Assembly (NCBI RefSeq): GCF_000024365.1
Contig: NC_013235.1
Span: forward strand, 3,968,001 to 4,032,000
Reading direction: 5' to 3'
Source of the DNA: Nakamurella multipartita DSM 44233
GTDB taxonomy: Bacteria > Actinomycetota > Actinomycetes > Mycobacteriales > Nakamurellaceae
DNA length: 64,000 bases
This document shows, piece after piece, positions 10,802 through 19,217 of the stretch. The notes below the pieces were generated by a model. The model had not been told where the DNA came from. It worked only from the letters and a program-made list of their open reading frames with translations, and searched no databases. Each line of letters starts with the position of its first letter. Position 1 is the stretch's first letter. Made by a program: the position numbers and the translations under genes.

Positions 10802-10891
10802 ACAACCGCCGACGCTGCCAACTCCCACCGACGGCAGGGATCCGGCAGCGGACGGGCGAACCCACCCGTTATCGCCGAGTCTCACAACGGA

Positions 10892-11101
10892 TCAGGCATC
10901 CATCCGGAAACCGACCTTCATTCGGACCTGATAGTGACCGACCTGGTTATTCACGATATGACCGCGGATCTCGCTCACTTCGAACCAGTCCAACCCACGT
11001 AATGTGCTGGACGCCCGCGCAATACCGGCCTCGATCGCGGCCTCTACACCATCCGGCGACGTTCCTACGACCTCCGTCACGCCGTACACGTGAGCGCTCA
11101 T
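10892..11101 (-). CDS. Dodecin family flavin-binding protein
   Basis: Dodecins are small dodecameric proteins that store or buffer flavins. The 69-residue product begins MSAHVYGVTEVVGTSPDGVE, continues with a helix (AAIEAGIARASSTLRG) and ends in strands including LDWFEVSEIRGHIV and GHYQVRMKVGFRMD, the full length of the family. The ATG at 11101 fits the family; an in-frame upstream ATG at 11134 would add residues with no counterpart. It is transcribed alone. Confidence 0.88.
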   Translation of the reverse strand: MSAHVYGVTEVVGTSPDGVEAAIEAGIARASSTLRGLDWFEVSEIRGHIVNNQVGHYQVRMKVGFRMDA

Positions 11102-11236
11102 GGACTCTCCTTCGTCGCGAATGCCGAACCCCAACCTGCTGAGTGAACCACGCCCAGCAGGTTCCGGTCTCCGGCGCGACCTATGGCACCCAACGGTGCA
11201 GGCGGTCGCCCTCTATCGGGCCTTGCCGCATCGGCG

Positions 11237-11275
11237 GCTTCACCCGCCCTGCCAATGCGGCGGGGCGGGTGAAGC
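11237..11275 (-). terminator. Stem-loop downstream of the lysine-rich microprotein
   Basis: A perfect 13-bp inverted repeat (GCTTCACCCGCCC and its complement) with a 13-base loop lies just after the stop codon of the 15-codon ORF at 11284. No U-tract follows on either strand. It may act as a bidirectional hairpin terminator or 3'-stabilising structure. Confidence 0.55.
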
Positions 11276-11283
11276 TGACGGTA

Positions 11284-11331
11284 CTACTTCTTGCCCTTCT
11301 TGACCTTCTTCGCCTTCTTGCCCTTCGCCAT
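11284..11331 (-). CDS. 15-residue lysine-rich microprotein
   Basis: This ORF of 15 codons plus stop encodes MAKGKKAKKVKKGKK, in which nine of 15 residues are lysine. It is preceded by a strong purine-rich ribosome site (GGAGGGAGGG) about four bases before the ATG, and its stop is followed by a perfect 13-bp stem-loop. Start, ribosome site, tidy repetitive Lys-Gly-Ala pattern and terminator together suggest a real micro-gene. Its charge predicts binding to nucleic acid or another polyanion. It lies 62 bp from the palindrome array. No experimental support is available here. Confidence 0.5.
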   Translation of the reverse strand: MAKGKKAKKVKKGKK

Positions 11332-11392
11332 GGAACCCTCCCTCCGGCCGGTCGACCCAACTGGCGTCGGCCGGCATCTTGCGTGCGTCGTG

Positions 11393-11455
11393 GTCAACTA
11401 TGCGTTGACGACACGGTCAACTTTCTGTTGACCCTGCCGTCAACATAGTATTGAC
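11393..11455. promoter_or_regulatory. Array of three palindromes (GTCAAC-N5-GTTGAC) with 23-bp period
   Basis: Three copies of an inverted repeat GTCAAC-N5-GTTGAC lie at 11393-11409, 11416-11432 and 11439-11455; the last right arm is ATTGAC. Starts are exactly 23 bp apart, and spacers between palindromes are 6 bp, so half-sites alternate every 11-12 bp on one face of the helix. The third copy overlaps the -35 box of the small HTH gene at 11485. This is the layout of a cooperative repressor operator, possibly autoregulatory. Confidence 0.75.
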
Positions 11456-11484
11456 ACCGACGAAAAGCAAGTTAGCCTCACGAC
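11451..11484 (+). promoter_or_regulatory. Sigma-70-type promoter giving a leaderless start
   Basis: TTGACA (11451-11456) and TAGCCT (11473-11478) are separated by 16 bp. The GTG start codon at 11485 lies seven bases after the -10 box, where transcription should begin, so the mRNA would be leaderless. There is no ribosome site before the GTG, which agrees. Confidence 0.55.
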
Positions 11485-11727
11485 GTGACGGACGCCCTGC
11501 ACACCAGACGATTCGACCGTGCATTGGAGTCATTGCGGGGAGTTCCTGATCCACTCCTGCGGTTGGAGGCGATACGTCGCTCACGCAAGGCACTGGACGA
11601 CCTGGAAACCGCCACGGTGATCGCCGCCCGGGCACAGGGCGCCAGTTGGCGCGACATCGGTGCGGTGTACGGGCTGAGCAAACAAGGAGCTCAACAGCGA
11701 TTTCGAGCAGCAATTCCTGGCGGCTGA
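11485..11727 (+). CDS. Small HTH DNA-binding protein
   Basis: The 80-residue protein has a helical N-terminal half (residues 10-50, DRALESLRGVPDPLLRLEAI) and a C-terminal helix-turn-helix resembling sigma region 4 (ARAQGASWRDIGAVYGLSKQ, then GAQQRFR). Small proteins of this build are common in actinobacteria and usually unstudied. It starts with a GTG at the predicted transcription start. The palindrome array covers its promoter, so I infer that it represses itself and perhaps nearby genes. No effector domain is present. Confidence 0.7.
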   Translation: MTDALHTRRFDRALESLRGVPDPLLRLEAIRRSRKALDDLETATVIAARAQGASWRDIGAVYGLSKQGAQQRFRAAIPGG

Positions 11728-11898
11728 TTGCCGGTCGCCCACAGGTCCCCCACCTCGGGAGGTTGTCATCCGCTCTTGGGGTCGTGATTCTCGGTTGGAT
11801 CGGCATTTCGGTGCGACCGACGTGCCCCTCACCGTTGGTGAGGGGCACGGGTGACGACGGTCCAGCAGCGGCACTGCTCGATGCGAGGAATTTCCGTG

Positions 11899-12326
11899 TC
11901 AAGATCGGGGGAGCTGCGCCTTTCCCGTCGCCTTCACCTTGCCGCGCAGCGCGAGGAAGAGCAGCACCAGGCCGATGGTGAGCAGGATGTGCCCCAGTCC
12001 GGCGATGCCGGCGATGGCACTTCCTGCGGACACGCCGAGAACCGTCATACTGCCGTGCACGGTCAACATCGTCGCAGTCAGGACAAGGCCGGCGTTGTAG
12101 ATCCAGAAGAATGGCGTGAACAATCGACTGTCGGACAGGGTGAAAGCCTTCTCCAGGGTGAGGATGACGAGGAAGAACAGCATGCCCAACGCCAACAGGT
12201 GAGTGTGCACGGTGGATAGCTGGGTGTCCCCGACGAAGTCCTGCGCCTTGGTCAGTTCCCGGTAGTACAGACGGAGGCCAGGCCCAGGACTGTGTAGAGG
12301 GCGGCGGAGTAGTAGAGCCTGATCAT
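11899..12326 (-). pseudogene. DUF2871 membrane protein, frameshifted
   Basis: The DUF2871 family consists of small proteins with four membrane helices and unknown function. The 5' part reads MIRLYYSAALYTVLGLA from an ATG at 12326. At about 12274 one base is out of register; in the neighbouring frame the family sequence continues (LYYRELTKAQDFVGDTQLST, then VHTHLLALGMLFFLVILTLE) to 11899. Both parts match the family order, so this is a recent frameshift or a sequencing error. It is followed by the ABC exporter genes on the same strand but not coupled to them. Confidence 0.75.
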
Positions 12327-12411
12327 TTCAAATGTTCCTTCGGTGGCTAGATCTCGGCAATGGGTGGCGGTCGGTCGGTGCGGTTGATCCCTCTGGTGAT
12401 CGCGCCTGGGG

Positions 12412-13113
12412 CTAGTGGGCGGCGCTGAACTCGGGGCGGGTGGGAGCGAGACTGAGGCGGCCGTCGGTCATCGCGGCTGTCCGGTCGGCCAGCGGCAGGT
12501 ATTGCAGGTCGTGGGTAACCACGATGGTGGCGGTGCGCTGTTCGACGGTCACCTCGCGCAGCATCTGCATCACGGCGTGGCCGCGGTCGTGGTCCAGCGC
12601 GGAGGTCGGTTCGTCCACCAGCAACAAGGCGGGCTCCCCCATCAACGCCCGGGCGATGCCGACGCGCTGCCGCTCACCGCCGGACAGTTGGTGCGGCCGT
12701 TTTCCGGACTTGGTGGTCAGGCCGACCCGATCGAGCAACCACCGGGCCCGGTCCAAGGCTGCCTCGCGGGGACTGCGCGTGAGGTGGCTGACCAGCAGCA
12801 GCTGATCAAGGACGGTCAGCGACGGCAGCAGGTTGGCCTGCTGGAAGACGAAACCGATGCGTTCCCGGCGGACCCGATCCAGAGCTGCCCGGTCCAGGCC
12901 GGCCAGCAGGATGCCGTCGATGCTGACGGTCCCGGAGTCCGGGGCGATCAACGCGCCGGCCACCGCGAGGAGGCTGGACTTGCCGGAGCCGGATGGTCCC
13001 GTGACGGCAAATATTTCGCCGGGGCCGACCTGCAGGCTCACCCGGTCCAGCGCGGTCAGCCGCTGTTCCCCATCGGGGTAGGTGAGATGGACGGTGTCAA
13101 GGATGAGAGTCAT
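12412..13113 (-). CDS. ABC transporter ATPase (LolD/MacB/FtsE type)
   Basis: This 233-residue ATPase powers an FtsX/MacB-type exporter. It has Walker A GPSGSGKSS (about residue 40), Q-loop FVFQQANLLPSL, signature LSGGERQRVGIARAL, Walker B ALLLVDEPTSALD and the H-loop VVTHD. Its ATG overlaps the permease stop (ATGA, 13110-13113), so the two are coupled, with the permease first. Such pairs export peptides or lipids, or sense envelope stress, and are often controlled by an adjacent two-component system, as here. Confidence 0.92.
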   Translation of the reverse strand: MTLILDTVHLTYPDGEQRLTALDRVSLQVGPGEIFAVTGPSGSGKSSLLAVAGALIAPDSGTVSIDGILLAGLDRAALDRVRRERIGFVFQQANLLPSLTVLDQLLLVSHLTRSPREAALDRARWLLDRVGLTTKSGKRPHQLSGGERQRVGIARALMGEPALLLVDEPTSALDHDRGHAVMQMLREVTVEQRTATIVVTHDLQYLPLADRTAAMTDGRLSLAPTRPEFSAAH

Positions 13114-14177
13114 CGGGATGCTCCAAGGGCGGTGAGGGGGTCGACCTGGCTGACGTTGCGGACGGCGACGGCGGCGCCGAGCAGACCAACCGCAATCATG
13201 ATCAACAGCGGGAGGGCGACGGTGGCGGGTTGCAGGACGAACGGGACGACCGTGGCGGCCAAGGCGCCTAGGCCGGTAGCCACCAGGGCGCCGAGGCCGG
13301 CGCCGACGAGCAGCACGAGTGCGGCTTGTCCCAGAGCGTCGCGCAGCAGATACCCACGGGTGCCACCGATGGCGCGGACGACAGCCAGGTCGTGGGCCCG
13401 TTGCATGGTCCAGACCGTGAAGAAGCTGCCCACGACCAGCACCGAGATCCCGACCAGTAGCCAGCGCATCAGATTGAGCGAACTCTGTTCGGAGGTGAAT
13501 CCACCGACGGCATCAAAAGCCGCCTCCCGGGTGACGGTGGTGGTGCCGCCGGCCAGGTCGATGGCGACGGTCTCCGCGGTGCCGGGGTCAACGGCGACCG
13601 CGGTGATGGTGTCGGCGTGAGCGATCTGCTGCCAGGTGTCGATGTCGGTATAGAGAACGGGCAGGTGAGCCAGCGACGTATCGGTGACAATGCTGGCCAC
13701 CACGACCTGCTGACCGGCGACGGTCACGGTCTCGCCGGTCTGCAGGTCCGCATCCTCGGCCAGGGCGCGGGTGAGTGCGATCTGGCCCGCACCGGGGACA
13801 TGGCCGGCCAGCAATGGCGGGAACAGGGTGGGGTCGGTGCCGATCACCGTGACTGCCGCGGCGGCGTCCGCGGACTGCAGCCGAGTGGTGGAGATCCCCA
13901 CCGGATGAGCGGCACGAACACCGGGCACTGTCGCGATACGGCGTGCGGTGTCGGCGGGCAATGAACTAGTGGCGAACGCGACGGACTGTCCCGCGGTGGG
14001 CGGTGCCAGGCTGATGTCGGTGGTTGGTAGAGCCGCGACCGCGGAGACGCTGGCCGCGGAAAGGCCGGCGGTCAGGCCGGTGAGCAGGACGACCATCAAG
14101 GTCATCAGGCCGATGACGGCACTGATCAGAGTGAACCGTCCTCGGGCGAATCGAAGATCACGCAGGGCTATGAACAT
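13110..14177 (-). CDS. FtsX-like ABC transporter permease
   Basis: The 355-residue permease begins MFIALRDLRFARGRFTLISA with a first membrane helix near residues 15-45, then a large extracytoplasmic MacB-like domain (about 45-220), then three helices in the C-terminal FtsX domain (LLVGISVLVVGSFFTVWTMQ onward). I chose the ATG at 14177 because it starts the conserved segment; upstream in-frame sequence is not protein-like. It is divergent from the split histidine kinase, 134 bp away, forming a kinase-regulator-exporter module. Confidence 0.88.
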   Translation of the reverse strand: MFIALRDLRFARGRFTLISAVIGLMTLMVVLLTGLTAGLSAASVSAVAALPTTDISLAPPTAGQSVAFATSSLPADTARRIATVPGVRAAHPVGISTTRLQSADAAAAVTVIGTDPTLFPPLLAGHVPGAGQIALTRALAEDADLQTGETVTVAGQQVVVASIVTDTSLAHLPVLYTDIDTWQQIAHADTITAVAVDPGTAETVAIDLAGGTTTVTREAAFDAVGGFTSEQSSLNLMRWLLVGISVLVVGSFFTVWTMQRAHDLAVVRAIGGTRGYLLRDALGQAALVLLVGAGLGALVATGLGALAATVVPFVLQPATVALPLLIMIAVGLLGAAVAVRNVSQVDPLTALGASR

Positions 14178-14311
14178 GCCTCCATGCTGGTCTACCGGCC
14201 GCGCTGCGACATCGGGCTGGCGATGGGGTTTTCCAGGTCGAAGGACTTGCCCGAATGCCGATCGAAAGTTGCAGGTCACCACGGGCTTGCCCGGACTAGG
14301 GTGGCCAGACG

Positions 14312-14808
14312 ATGAGCGAGGCAACTATCGACCCGCCGGCTGCCCTCGCCCTGCTCCGGCGTGCCGAGCACGTGCTGTTCGTTGTCCTGTTGCTGGTCGG
14401 CGCCGGTCGCTGCGTCACCGAAAAGGACCACGCCGTCGCCGCCGTGGTCGGCGCTTCGGCGCTGCTCGGTTGGTACGTGTTGGGATTGGTGTTGGCGCGA
14501 CGTTCGGCAGGGCATGCCGTCGCGCTGGTCTGGCTGCTGATCCTGACGGTCGGGTGGGGCGCCCTGATCGCGCTGTCGGCGAACTTTGTGTGGTTGGCGT
14601 TTCCGCTGATGCTGCTGTACCTGCAGCTGACGCCGCTGCGGTTCGCGATGCCAGCCGTTCTGGTGCTCACCGCGGCCACCATTGCGGGCCTCGGTGCGCA
14701 CCGCGGTCAGCTCGACACGGCCGCGGTGATCGGGCCGATCTTGGGCGCGGGAGTCGCTACCGTCATCACCCTGGTGTATCAGGGGTTGCGGCGGGAAAGC
14801 GAAACCCG
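14312..14808 (+). pseudogene. Sensor histidine kinase, N-terminal half (split by IS256)
   Basis: This is the membrane-sensor part of a NarL-type kinase. About five hydrophobic helices are visible (for example HVLFVVLLLVGAG, ALVWLLILTVGWGALIALSA, FAMPAVLVLTAATIAGL), followed by the start of the cytoplasmic linker (LVYQGLRRESETR). The gene is cut at 14808 by an IS256-family element. With the copy CGAAACCCG as target duplication, joining 14808 to 17895 restores one frame of exactly 397 codons including stop. The fragment runs into the element and stops at 14845. Confidence 0.85.
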
Positions 14809-14862
14809 GAGGCTGTCAAGTTTTCTGTGTAAGTCGCGATGTTGATCTTGGGTTGGGGTTGG

Positions 14863-16251
14863 TCAGCTGATCCTGGGGGTGATGCGGTCGGGGTATTGGA
14901 TGGCCAGTGCACCGAGCGCGGGTTTCCAACCGGTGGTGACCTGGCCCTCGACGAGCCGGCCCTCGGCGGTGCGTCCGACTCGTTTGCCCTTCTCCGCGGC
15001 CCGGTCCCGGGCGCGTTTGTCCTCGATATCGCGGATGGCCAGCCACAGCAGCTTGACCACTGCGTCGTCGTTGGGGAAGTGCCCGCGGTTCTTGATGATC
15101 TTGCGGAGCTGGTAGTTCAACGACTCGATCGCGTTCGTGGTGTAGATGATCTTGCGGACCGGCCATGGGAACGCCAGGAACGGGATGAACCGGTCCCAGG
15201 CGTCCTGCCAGGTCCGCAGGCAGGCCGGGTAGCGGCGGGCCAGATCGGTCTCGGCGAACGTCAACAGCGCCGTCTCGGCGGCGTCCACGGTCGGGGCGGT
15301 GTAGATCGTCTTGAGCTGGGCCACGACAGCCCGCCGGTCGGTGTAGGACACGAACCGCATCGAGGCCCGGATCAGGTGGACCACACACGTTTGGACGGTC
15401 GTCCGCGGCCAGGTCGCCTCGATCGCCTCGGGTAGCCCGGTCAGCCCGTCGCAACACACGATCAGCACGTCCTTGACGCCCCGGTTGGCCAGCTCGGCGC
15501 AGACCCCGGCCCAGAACTTGGCGCCCTCGGTGGACTGCACCCAGATCCCCAGCACGTGCTTGATCCCGGCCATATCGACGCCGACGGCGATGTACGCGCT
15601 CTTGTTCCGAACCTGGTGCCCGTCGCGGACCTTCACCACGATCGCGTCCAGGTACATGATCGGGTAGAGCTCTTCCAACGGCCGGGACTGCCAGGCCTTG
15701 ACCTCTTCCAGGACCGCGTCGGTGATCTTGCTGATCGTGTCGTGGGACAGCTCGGTGCCCAGTGTCCGGGCCAGATGGGCCTGGATATCGCGGACGGTCA
15801 TGCCGCCGGCGTAGAGGCTGATGATCTGCTCGTCCAACCCGCCCAGGCGGCGTTGGCCCTTGGGCACCAGCCGCGGCTCGAACGTCGACTTGCGGTCCCG
15901 CGGCACGCTCAACGGAACCGGACCGACCTCGGTCGAGAGCGTTTTCGGGGTGTGCCCGTTCCGACTGTTCGGCGAGCCCCGACCAGCCGGGTCGCCCGCT
16001 TCGTAGCCCAGGTGCCCGGTCAATTCCGCGGCCAGGCCTCGTTCGAGCACAGCCTTGATCATCTCCGGCAAGAACCCGCCCTCGCCGGTCAACCTGACCC
16101 CGCCGGCCTCGGCGCGGTCGATCAACTCATCCAGCCACACGTCGTCGGCCAGCAACTCCCGCAGCTGCCGACCAGTCGACCGGGCCGGACCCGGCACCTC
16201 ATCATCGACCGGCGACGACGGCACCGATGAGGACTGCTCGGTCATGGTCAT
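14863..16251 (-). CDS. IS256-family transposase
   Basis: This 462-residue Mutator-type DDE transposase has conserved acid blocks MYLDAIVVKVRDGH, VCCDGLTGLPEAI and IYTTNAIESLNYQLRKII, with a zinc-like CVVHLIR segment between. It appears full-length. The nested insertion separates it from its right-end repeat just upstream of its start, which may silence it. It is clearly different from the second IS256 copy in this window. Confidence 0.95.
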   Translation of the reverse strand: MTMTEQSSSVPSSPVDDEVPGPARSTGRQLRELLADDVWLDELIDRAEAGGVRLTGEGGFLPEMIKAVLERGLAAELTGHLGYEAGDPAGRGSPNSRNGHTPKTLSTEVGPVPLSVPRDRKSTFEPRLVPKGQRRLGGLDEQIISLYAGGMTVRDIQAHLARTLGTELSHDTISKITDAVLEEVKAWQSRPLEELYPIMYLDAIVVKVRDGHQVRNKSAYIAVGVDMAGIKHVLGIWVQSTEGAKFWAGVCAELANRGVKDVLIVCCDGLTGLPEAIEATWPRTTVQTCVVHLIRASMRFVSYTDRRAVVAQLKTIYTAPTVDAAETALLTFAETDLARRYPACLRTWQDAWDRFIPFLAFPWPVRKIIYTTNAIESLNYQLRKIIKNRGHFPNDDAVVKLLWLAIRDIEDKRARDRAAEKGKRVGRTAEGRLVEGQVTTGWKPALGALAIQYPDRITPRIS

Positions 16252-16338
16252 GTTTTGCTTCTGACTTCGTGTCAGAGATCGGCGTGTTGATCAGCCAACA
16301 TCCGACGACTCCTTCGACCCGTCTCGGAGGATCCGAAG

Positions 16339-16683
16339 ATGACCCAACCCGATCGTGGCAAGGACCGTGCCGGCCGGCGCACCAAGCGGTTCCTGACGCC
16401 CTCGGAGAAGTACGAGATCTGGCTGCAACTGGTCCGGCAGGAGGTGACGATCGCCGAGGCCGCCGAGCAGCAGCAGGTCGACCGATCAACGATCATGCGG
16501 ATACGCACCGTCGCCAAGGAGGGTGCGTTGGCCGCGCTCGCTGCGTCCAAGCCCGGCGTCGCGGCGGCGCAGCGGGACTACGAGATGGAGGCCGCGAAAG
16601 CCGAGATCGCCCGGCTGTCCGAGGCGGTCAAGCAGATGGCGGTCAAGCTCACCCTGGTCGAGGGAAAAGGCGGCTGGGCCTAG
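16339..16683 (+). CDS. IS3-like transposase OrfA
   Basis: The 114-residue OrfA has an N-terminal HTH (LTPSEKYEIWLQLVRQEVTI, then AEAAEQQQVDRSTIMRI) and a C-terminal coiled-coil-like segment (AKAEIARLSEAVKQMAVKL). Near its end is the heptamer GGGAAAA (16662-16668), a classic -1 slippery site. Slipping there joins it in frame to the DDE domain downstream, giving an OrfAB fusion. Confidence 0.85.
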   Translation: MTQPDRGKDRAGRRTKRFLTPSEKYEIWLQLVRQEVTIAEAAEQQQVDRSTIMRIRTVAKEGALAALAASKPGVAAAQRDYEMEAAKAEIARLSEAVKQMAVKLTLVEGKGGWA

Positions 16684-17771
16684 ATGGCCGGGTCCCGCGC
16701 CGCGTCGAGGCGGCCATCAAGGATCAGCTGCTCACGCTGCTGGACCAGGCGCTGGACGCCGGCTGGTCCCTACGCGACGCGTGCGGCGTACTGGAGCTGC
16801 CCGAGCGACGCGCGTACCGCTGGTTGGACCGCCGAGCCGAGGGACGGTTGGCCGACTCGCCGCCGGGCGGGTCGCCGATGCACGGCCTGCTCGACGATGA
16901 GGTGGCCGCGGTCCTGGCCTTGTTCGACGAGTGGGGCGAGACCGACCGCAGTCATCGCAAGCTGGCCCACCGGGGCTCCTACCTGGGCCGGGTATGGGTG
17001 TCACCATCAACGGTGCGGCGAGTGTTGTTCCTGGCGGACAAGCACTTCCGGCCGCTGCCCAAGCCCGGCCGCAGCTCCAAGCGGCCGTTCCCGGAATGGG
17101 CCGAGTACAAGCCGAACAGTCTGTGGATCTACGACACAACGCACTTCACCAGGGCCGGGATGGCGGTGCTGATCGTGGAGGACCTGGTCTCCCGCAAGTG
17201 GCTGAGCACGGTCGTGTCGGCCGAGGAGACCTCGACGCAGGTGCAGGTCGGCTTCACCCGCGCCCTGCACGCCGAGGGGCTGCTACAGCTGGTCGACGCC
17301 CGGCACGACGACGGCCGCGTCGACCTGGGCGTCGACGACGAGCACCGGCCGATCCTGCTGGCGATCTCGGACAACGGCCCGCAGATGACCTCCGGGTCGA
17401 CCCGCGAGTTCATGGCGTTGTGCGCGATCGCCCAGCACTTCGGCCGGCCCGGCACACCGACCGACCAGGCGTGGATCGAGAGCCTCAACGGGCACCTCAA
17501 GGCCGAGTACCCGCACCTCCTGGCCATCCGCGACCCGGCTACGCTGCGTGCCGAACTGGACCAGGTGCGGGCGCACTATAACGGGGTCCGGCTGCACCAG
17601 GGCATCGGCTACGTCTGTCCCAACGACGAACACCAAGGACGAGGAGCCCAGATCCGCAAGGCCCGCCAGGCCGGCCTGGAAACCGCCCGCCAACGACGGC
17701 TAACCTGGCACCGCGAGCACCGGAACGACCAACACCAACCACCCGCCCCGGAGCCCGACGATGTTGGCTAA
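16665..17771 (+). CDS. IS3-like transposase OrfB (DDE domain, via -1 frameshift)
   Basis: The catalytic half of the transposase lies in the -1 frame relative to OrfA. It carries the DDE residues in WIYDTTHF, ISDNGPQM and TDQAWIESLNGHLKAEYPHL, and a C-terminal YNGVRLHQGIGYV. No good independent start is seen near 16665, so production as an OrfAB frameshift fusion at GGGAAAA is the natural reading. Confidence 0.85.
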   Translation, partial: KRRLGLDGRVPRRVEAAIKDQLLTLLDQALDAGWSLRDACGVLELPERRAYRWLDRRAEGRLADSPPGGSPMHGLLDDEVAAVLALFDEWGETDRSHRKLAHRGSYLGRVWVSPSTVRRVLFLADKHFRPLPKPGRSSKRPFPEWAEYKPNSLWIYDTTHFTRAGMAVLIVEDLVSRKWLSTVVSAEETSTQVQVGFTRALHAEGLLQLVDARHDDGRVDLGVDDEHRPILLAISDNGPQMTSGSTREFMALCAIAQHFGRPGTPTDQAWIESLNGHLKAEYPHLLAIRDPATLRAELDQVRAHYNGVRLHQGIGYVCPNDEHQGRGAQIRKARQAGLETARQRRLTWHREHRNDQHQPPAPEPDDVG

Positions 17772-17894
17772 TCAAACGCCGAAATGCGTCATTAAGTCAG
17801 ACACACGTCAGTCATGATCCGCTCCTTCGCGAGGCACCCGCCTCAGCATCCGATCGCGGTTCCTACACAGACCATCTGACACGCCCGAAACCCG

Positions 17895-18588
17895 CGCCCG
17901 GCTGGTCACCGAACTCACCGCGGCCCAGCAGCGGCTCGCCGCGACCGAGCGGCGGGCCGGGACTCTCGTCGAGCGGGACCGGCTGGCCCGTGAGCTCCAC
18001 GACACCGTCGCCCAGAGTCTGGCCAGCATCGTCCTGCTGCTCCGATCAGCCAGTCGCAGCTACATCGATGCGCCCGAGCCTGCCCGGCGACAGGTGGACA
18101 CCGCGTTGGAAGCGGCCCGGTCCGCGCTGGACGACACCCGTCGCATGGTCCGCGCCCTCGCCCCCGCCGAGCTGGTCGACCGGCCACTGGACAAGGCCCT
18201 GCAGCGGATCCTGCACACCAGCAGCCAACTCGGATTGCACACGTCGTTCGTGGTGGACGGCGAACCCACGCCATTGCCCACACCGGTCACGGTGGCGTTG
18301 TTGCGCGTCGCGCAGGGCGCCGTGGCGAACGTCACGGCACACGCGGCAGCGACCAGGGTCGGTGTCACCCTCACCTTTCAGCCGGACGCGGTGAGCCTGG
18401 ACATCGTCGATGACGGAAGCGGTTTCGACCCCGATGACATCACACCGTCGGCCACCGCCGGGACCGGGTTCGGGCTGCGCGCCATGCGTAGCCGGCTCGC
18501 CGAGGTCGGTGGAACCCTTGTCGTGGAGTCGAGCCCGGACAACGGCACCGCCATCAGCGCCATCATCCCGATCGAAGGAGTCACCTGA
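17895..18588 (+). pseudogene. Sensor histidine kinase, C-terminal half (split by IS256)
   Basis: This is the kinase core of the gene begun at 14312. It has a HisKA_3 H-box (RDRLARELHDTVAQSLASIV) and an HATPase domain with N-box region LLRVAQGAVANVTAHAA, G1 DIVDDGSGFDP and G2 GTGFGLRAMRSRLAEVGG. The frame joins perfectly to the N-terminal half after removal of the insertion plus one 9-bp repeat. It could only be expressed as a soluble fragment from a promoter in the element. Its stop overlaps the response-regulator start. Confidence 0.88.
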
Positions 18589-19217
18589 TGACCACCCGCG
18601 TCCTGCTCGTCGATGACCACCCCGTGGTCCGTCGCGGGGTTCGCGCGACCATTGAGGTCGACGAGACGATCACCGTCGCCGGGGAGGCCGGCAGCGGTGA
18701 ACAGGCCCTGGCCCTGCTCGCCGAGGTCGAACTGGCCGTTGATGTGGTTCTGCTGGACCTGCAGCTGGGGGCCGGTATCGACGGGGCGGAAACCACCCGA
18801 CGGATACAACGGCTGCCCCGGCCGCCCCGGGTTCTGGTGCTCACCACCTACGACACCGATGCGGACATTCTGCCCGCCATCGAGGCCGGCGCGACCGGCT
18901 ACCTGCTCAAGGACACTGACCCCGCCGAGCTGATCGCGGCCATCCACGCCGCAGCCGCGGGCGACACAGTCCTTGCGCCGTCCGTGGCGACCAGGCTGGT
19001 ATCCCGGGTCCGCGCACCCGGGATCATGCTCACCCCCCGGGAAACCCAGGTCCTGCAGATGGTCGCCGATGGGCTGAGCAACCAAGGCATCGCCAAGGAA
19101 CTGTTCATCACCGAAGCCACCGTCAAGTCTCACCTCGTGCAGGTCTTCACCAAACTCGGCGTCGACAGCCGCACCGCGGCGACCGCGGCCGCGAGGCAGC
19201 GGGGCCTGATCCGCTGA
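18588..19217 (+). CDS. NarL/FixJ-family response regulator
   Basis: The 209-residue regulator has a receiver domain (VLLVDDHPVVRRGVRA, phospho-accepting Asp in DVVLLDLQLG, LTTYDTD, and Lys in GYLLKDTDP) and a C-terminal LuxR HTH (LTPRETQVLQMVADGLSNQG, then IAKELFITEATVKSHLVQVF). The ATG overlaps the kinase stop (ATGA). It was made to pair with the kinase now split by IS256, so it is probably an orphan unless another kinase phosphorylates it. Likely targets are the divergent ABC exporter genes. Confidence 0.93.
   Translation: MTTRVLLVDDHPVVRRGVRATIEVDETITVAGEAGSGEQALALLAEVELAVDVVLLDLQLGAGIDGAETTRRIQRLPRPPRVLVLTTYDTDADILPAIEAGATGYLLKDTDPAELIAAIHAAAAGDTVLAPSVATRLVSRVRAPGIMLTPRETQVLQMVADGLSNQGIAKELFITEATVKSHLVQVFTKLGVDSRTAATAAARQRGLIR

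Larger units (their letters stand above)
16256..17805. mobile_element. IS3-like element nested inside IS256
   Basis: The ends share TCTGACTT in inverted orientation: TGCTTCTGACTT at 16256 and, on the other strand, TGTGTCTGACTT ending at 17805. There is further inner similarity (CGGCGT, then AGCCAACATC). Between them is an orfA/orfB transposase. I found no convincing target duplication, so outer limits may be off by a few bases. Confidence 0.7.
14809..17885. mobile_element. IS256-family element with a nested IS3-like element
   Basis: The left end is GGCTGTCAAGTTTTCTGTGT (from 14811). The right end, read inward from 17885, is GGCGTGTCAGATGGTCTGTG; both share TGTCA and CTGTGTA. The element is flanked by CGAAACCCG at 14800-14808 and 17886-17894, a 9-bp target duplication. 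It contains one transposase (14863-16251, minus). An IS3-like element (about 16256-17805) sits between the transposase start and the right end, so the IS256 promoter region is interrupted. Confidence 0.85.

Noticed and set aside
16684-17172. 162-codon plus-strand frame beginning at ATG 16684
   Set aside because: It is in another frame of the IS3-like OrfB and has none of the DDE motifs.
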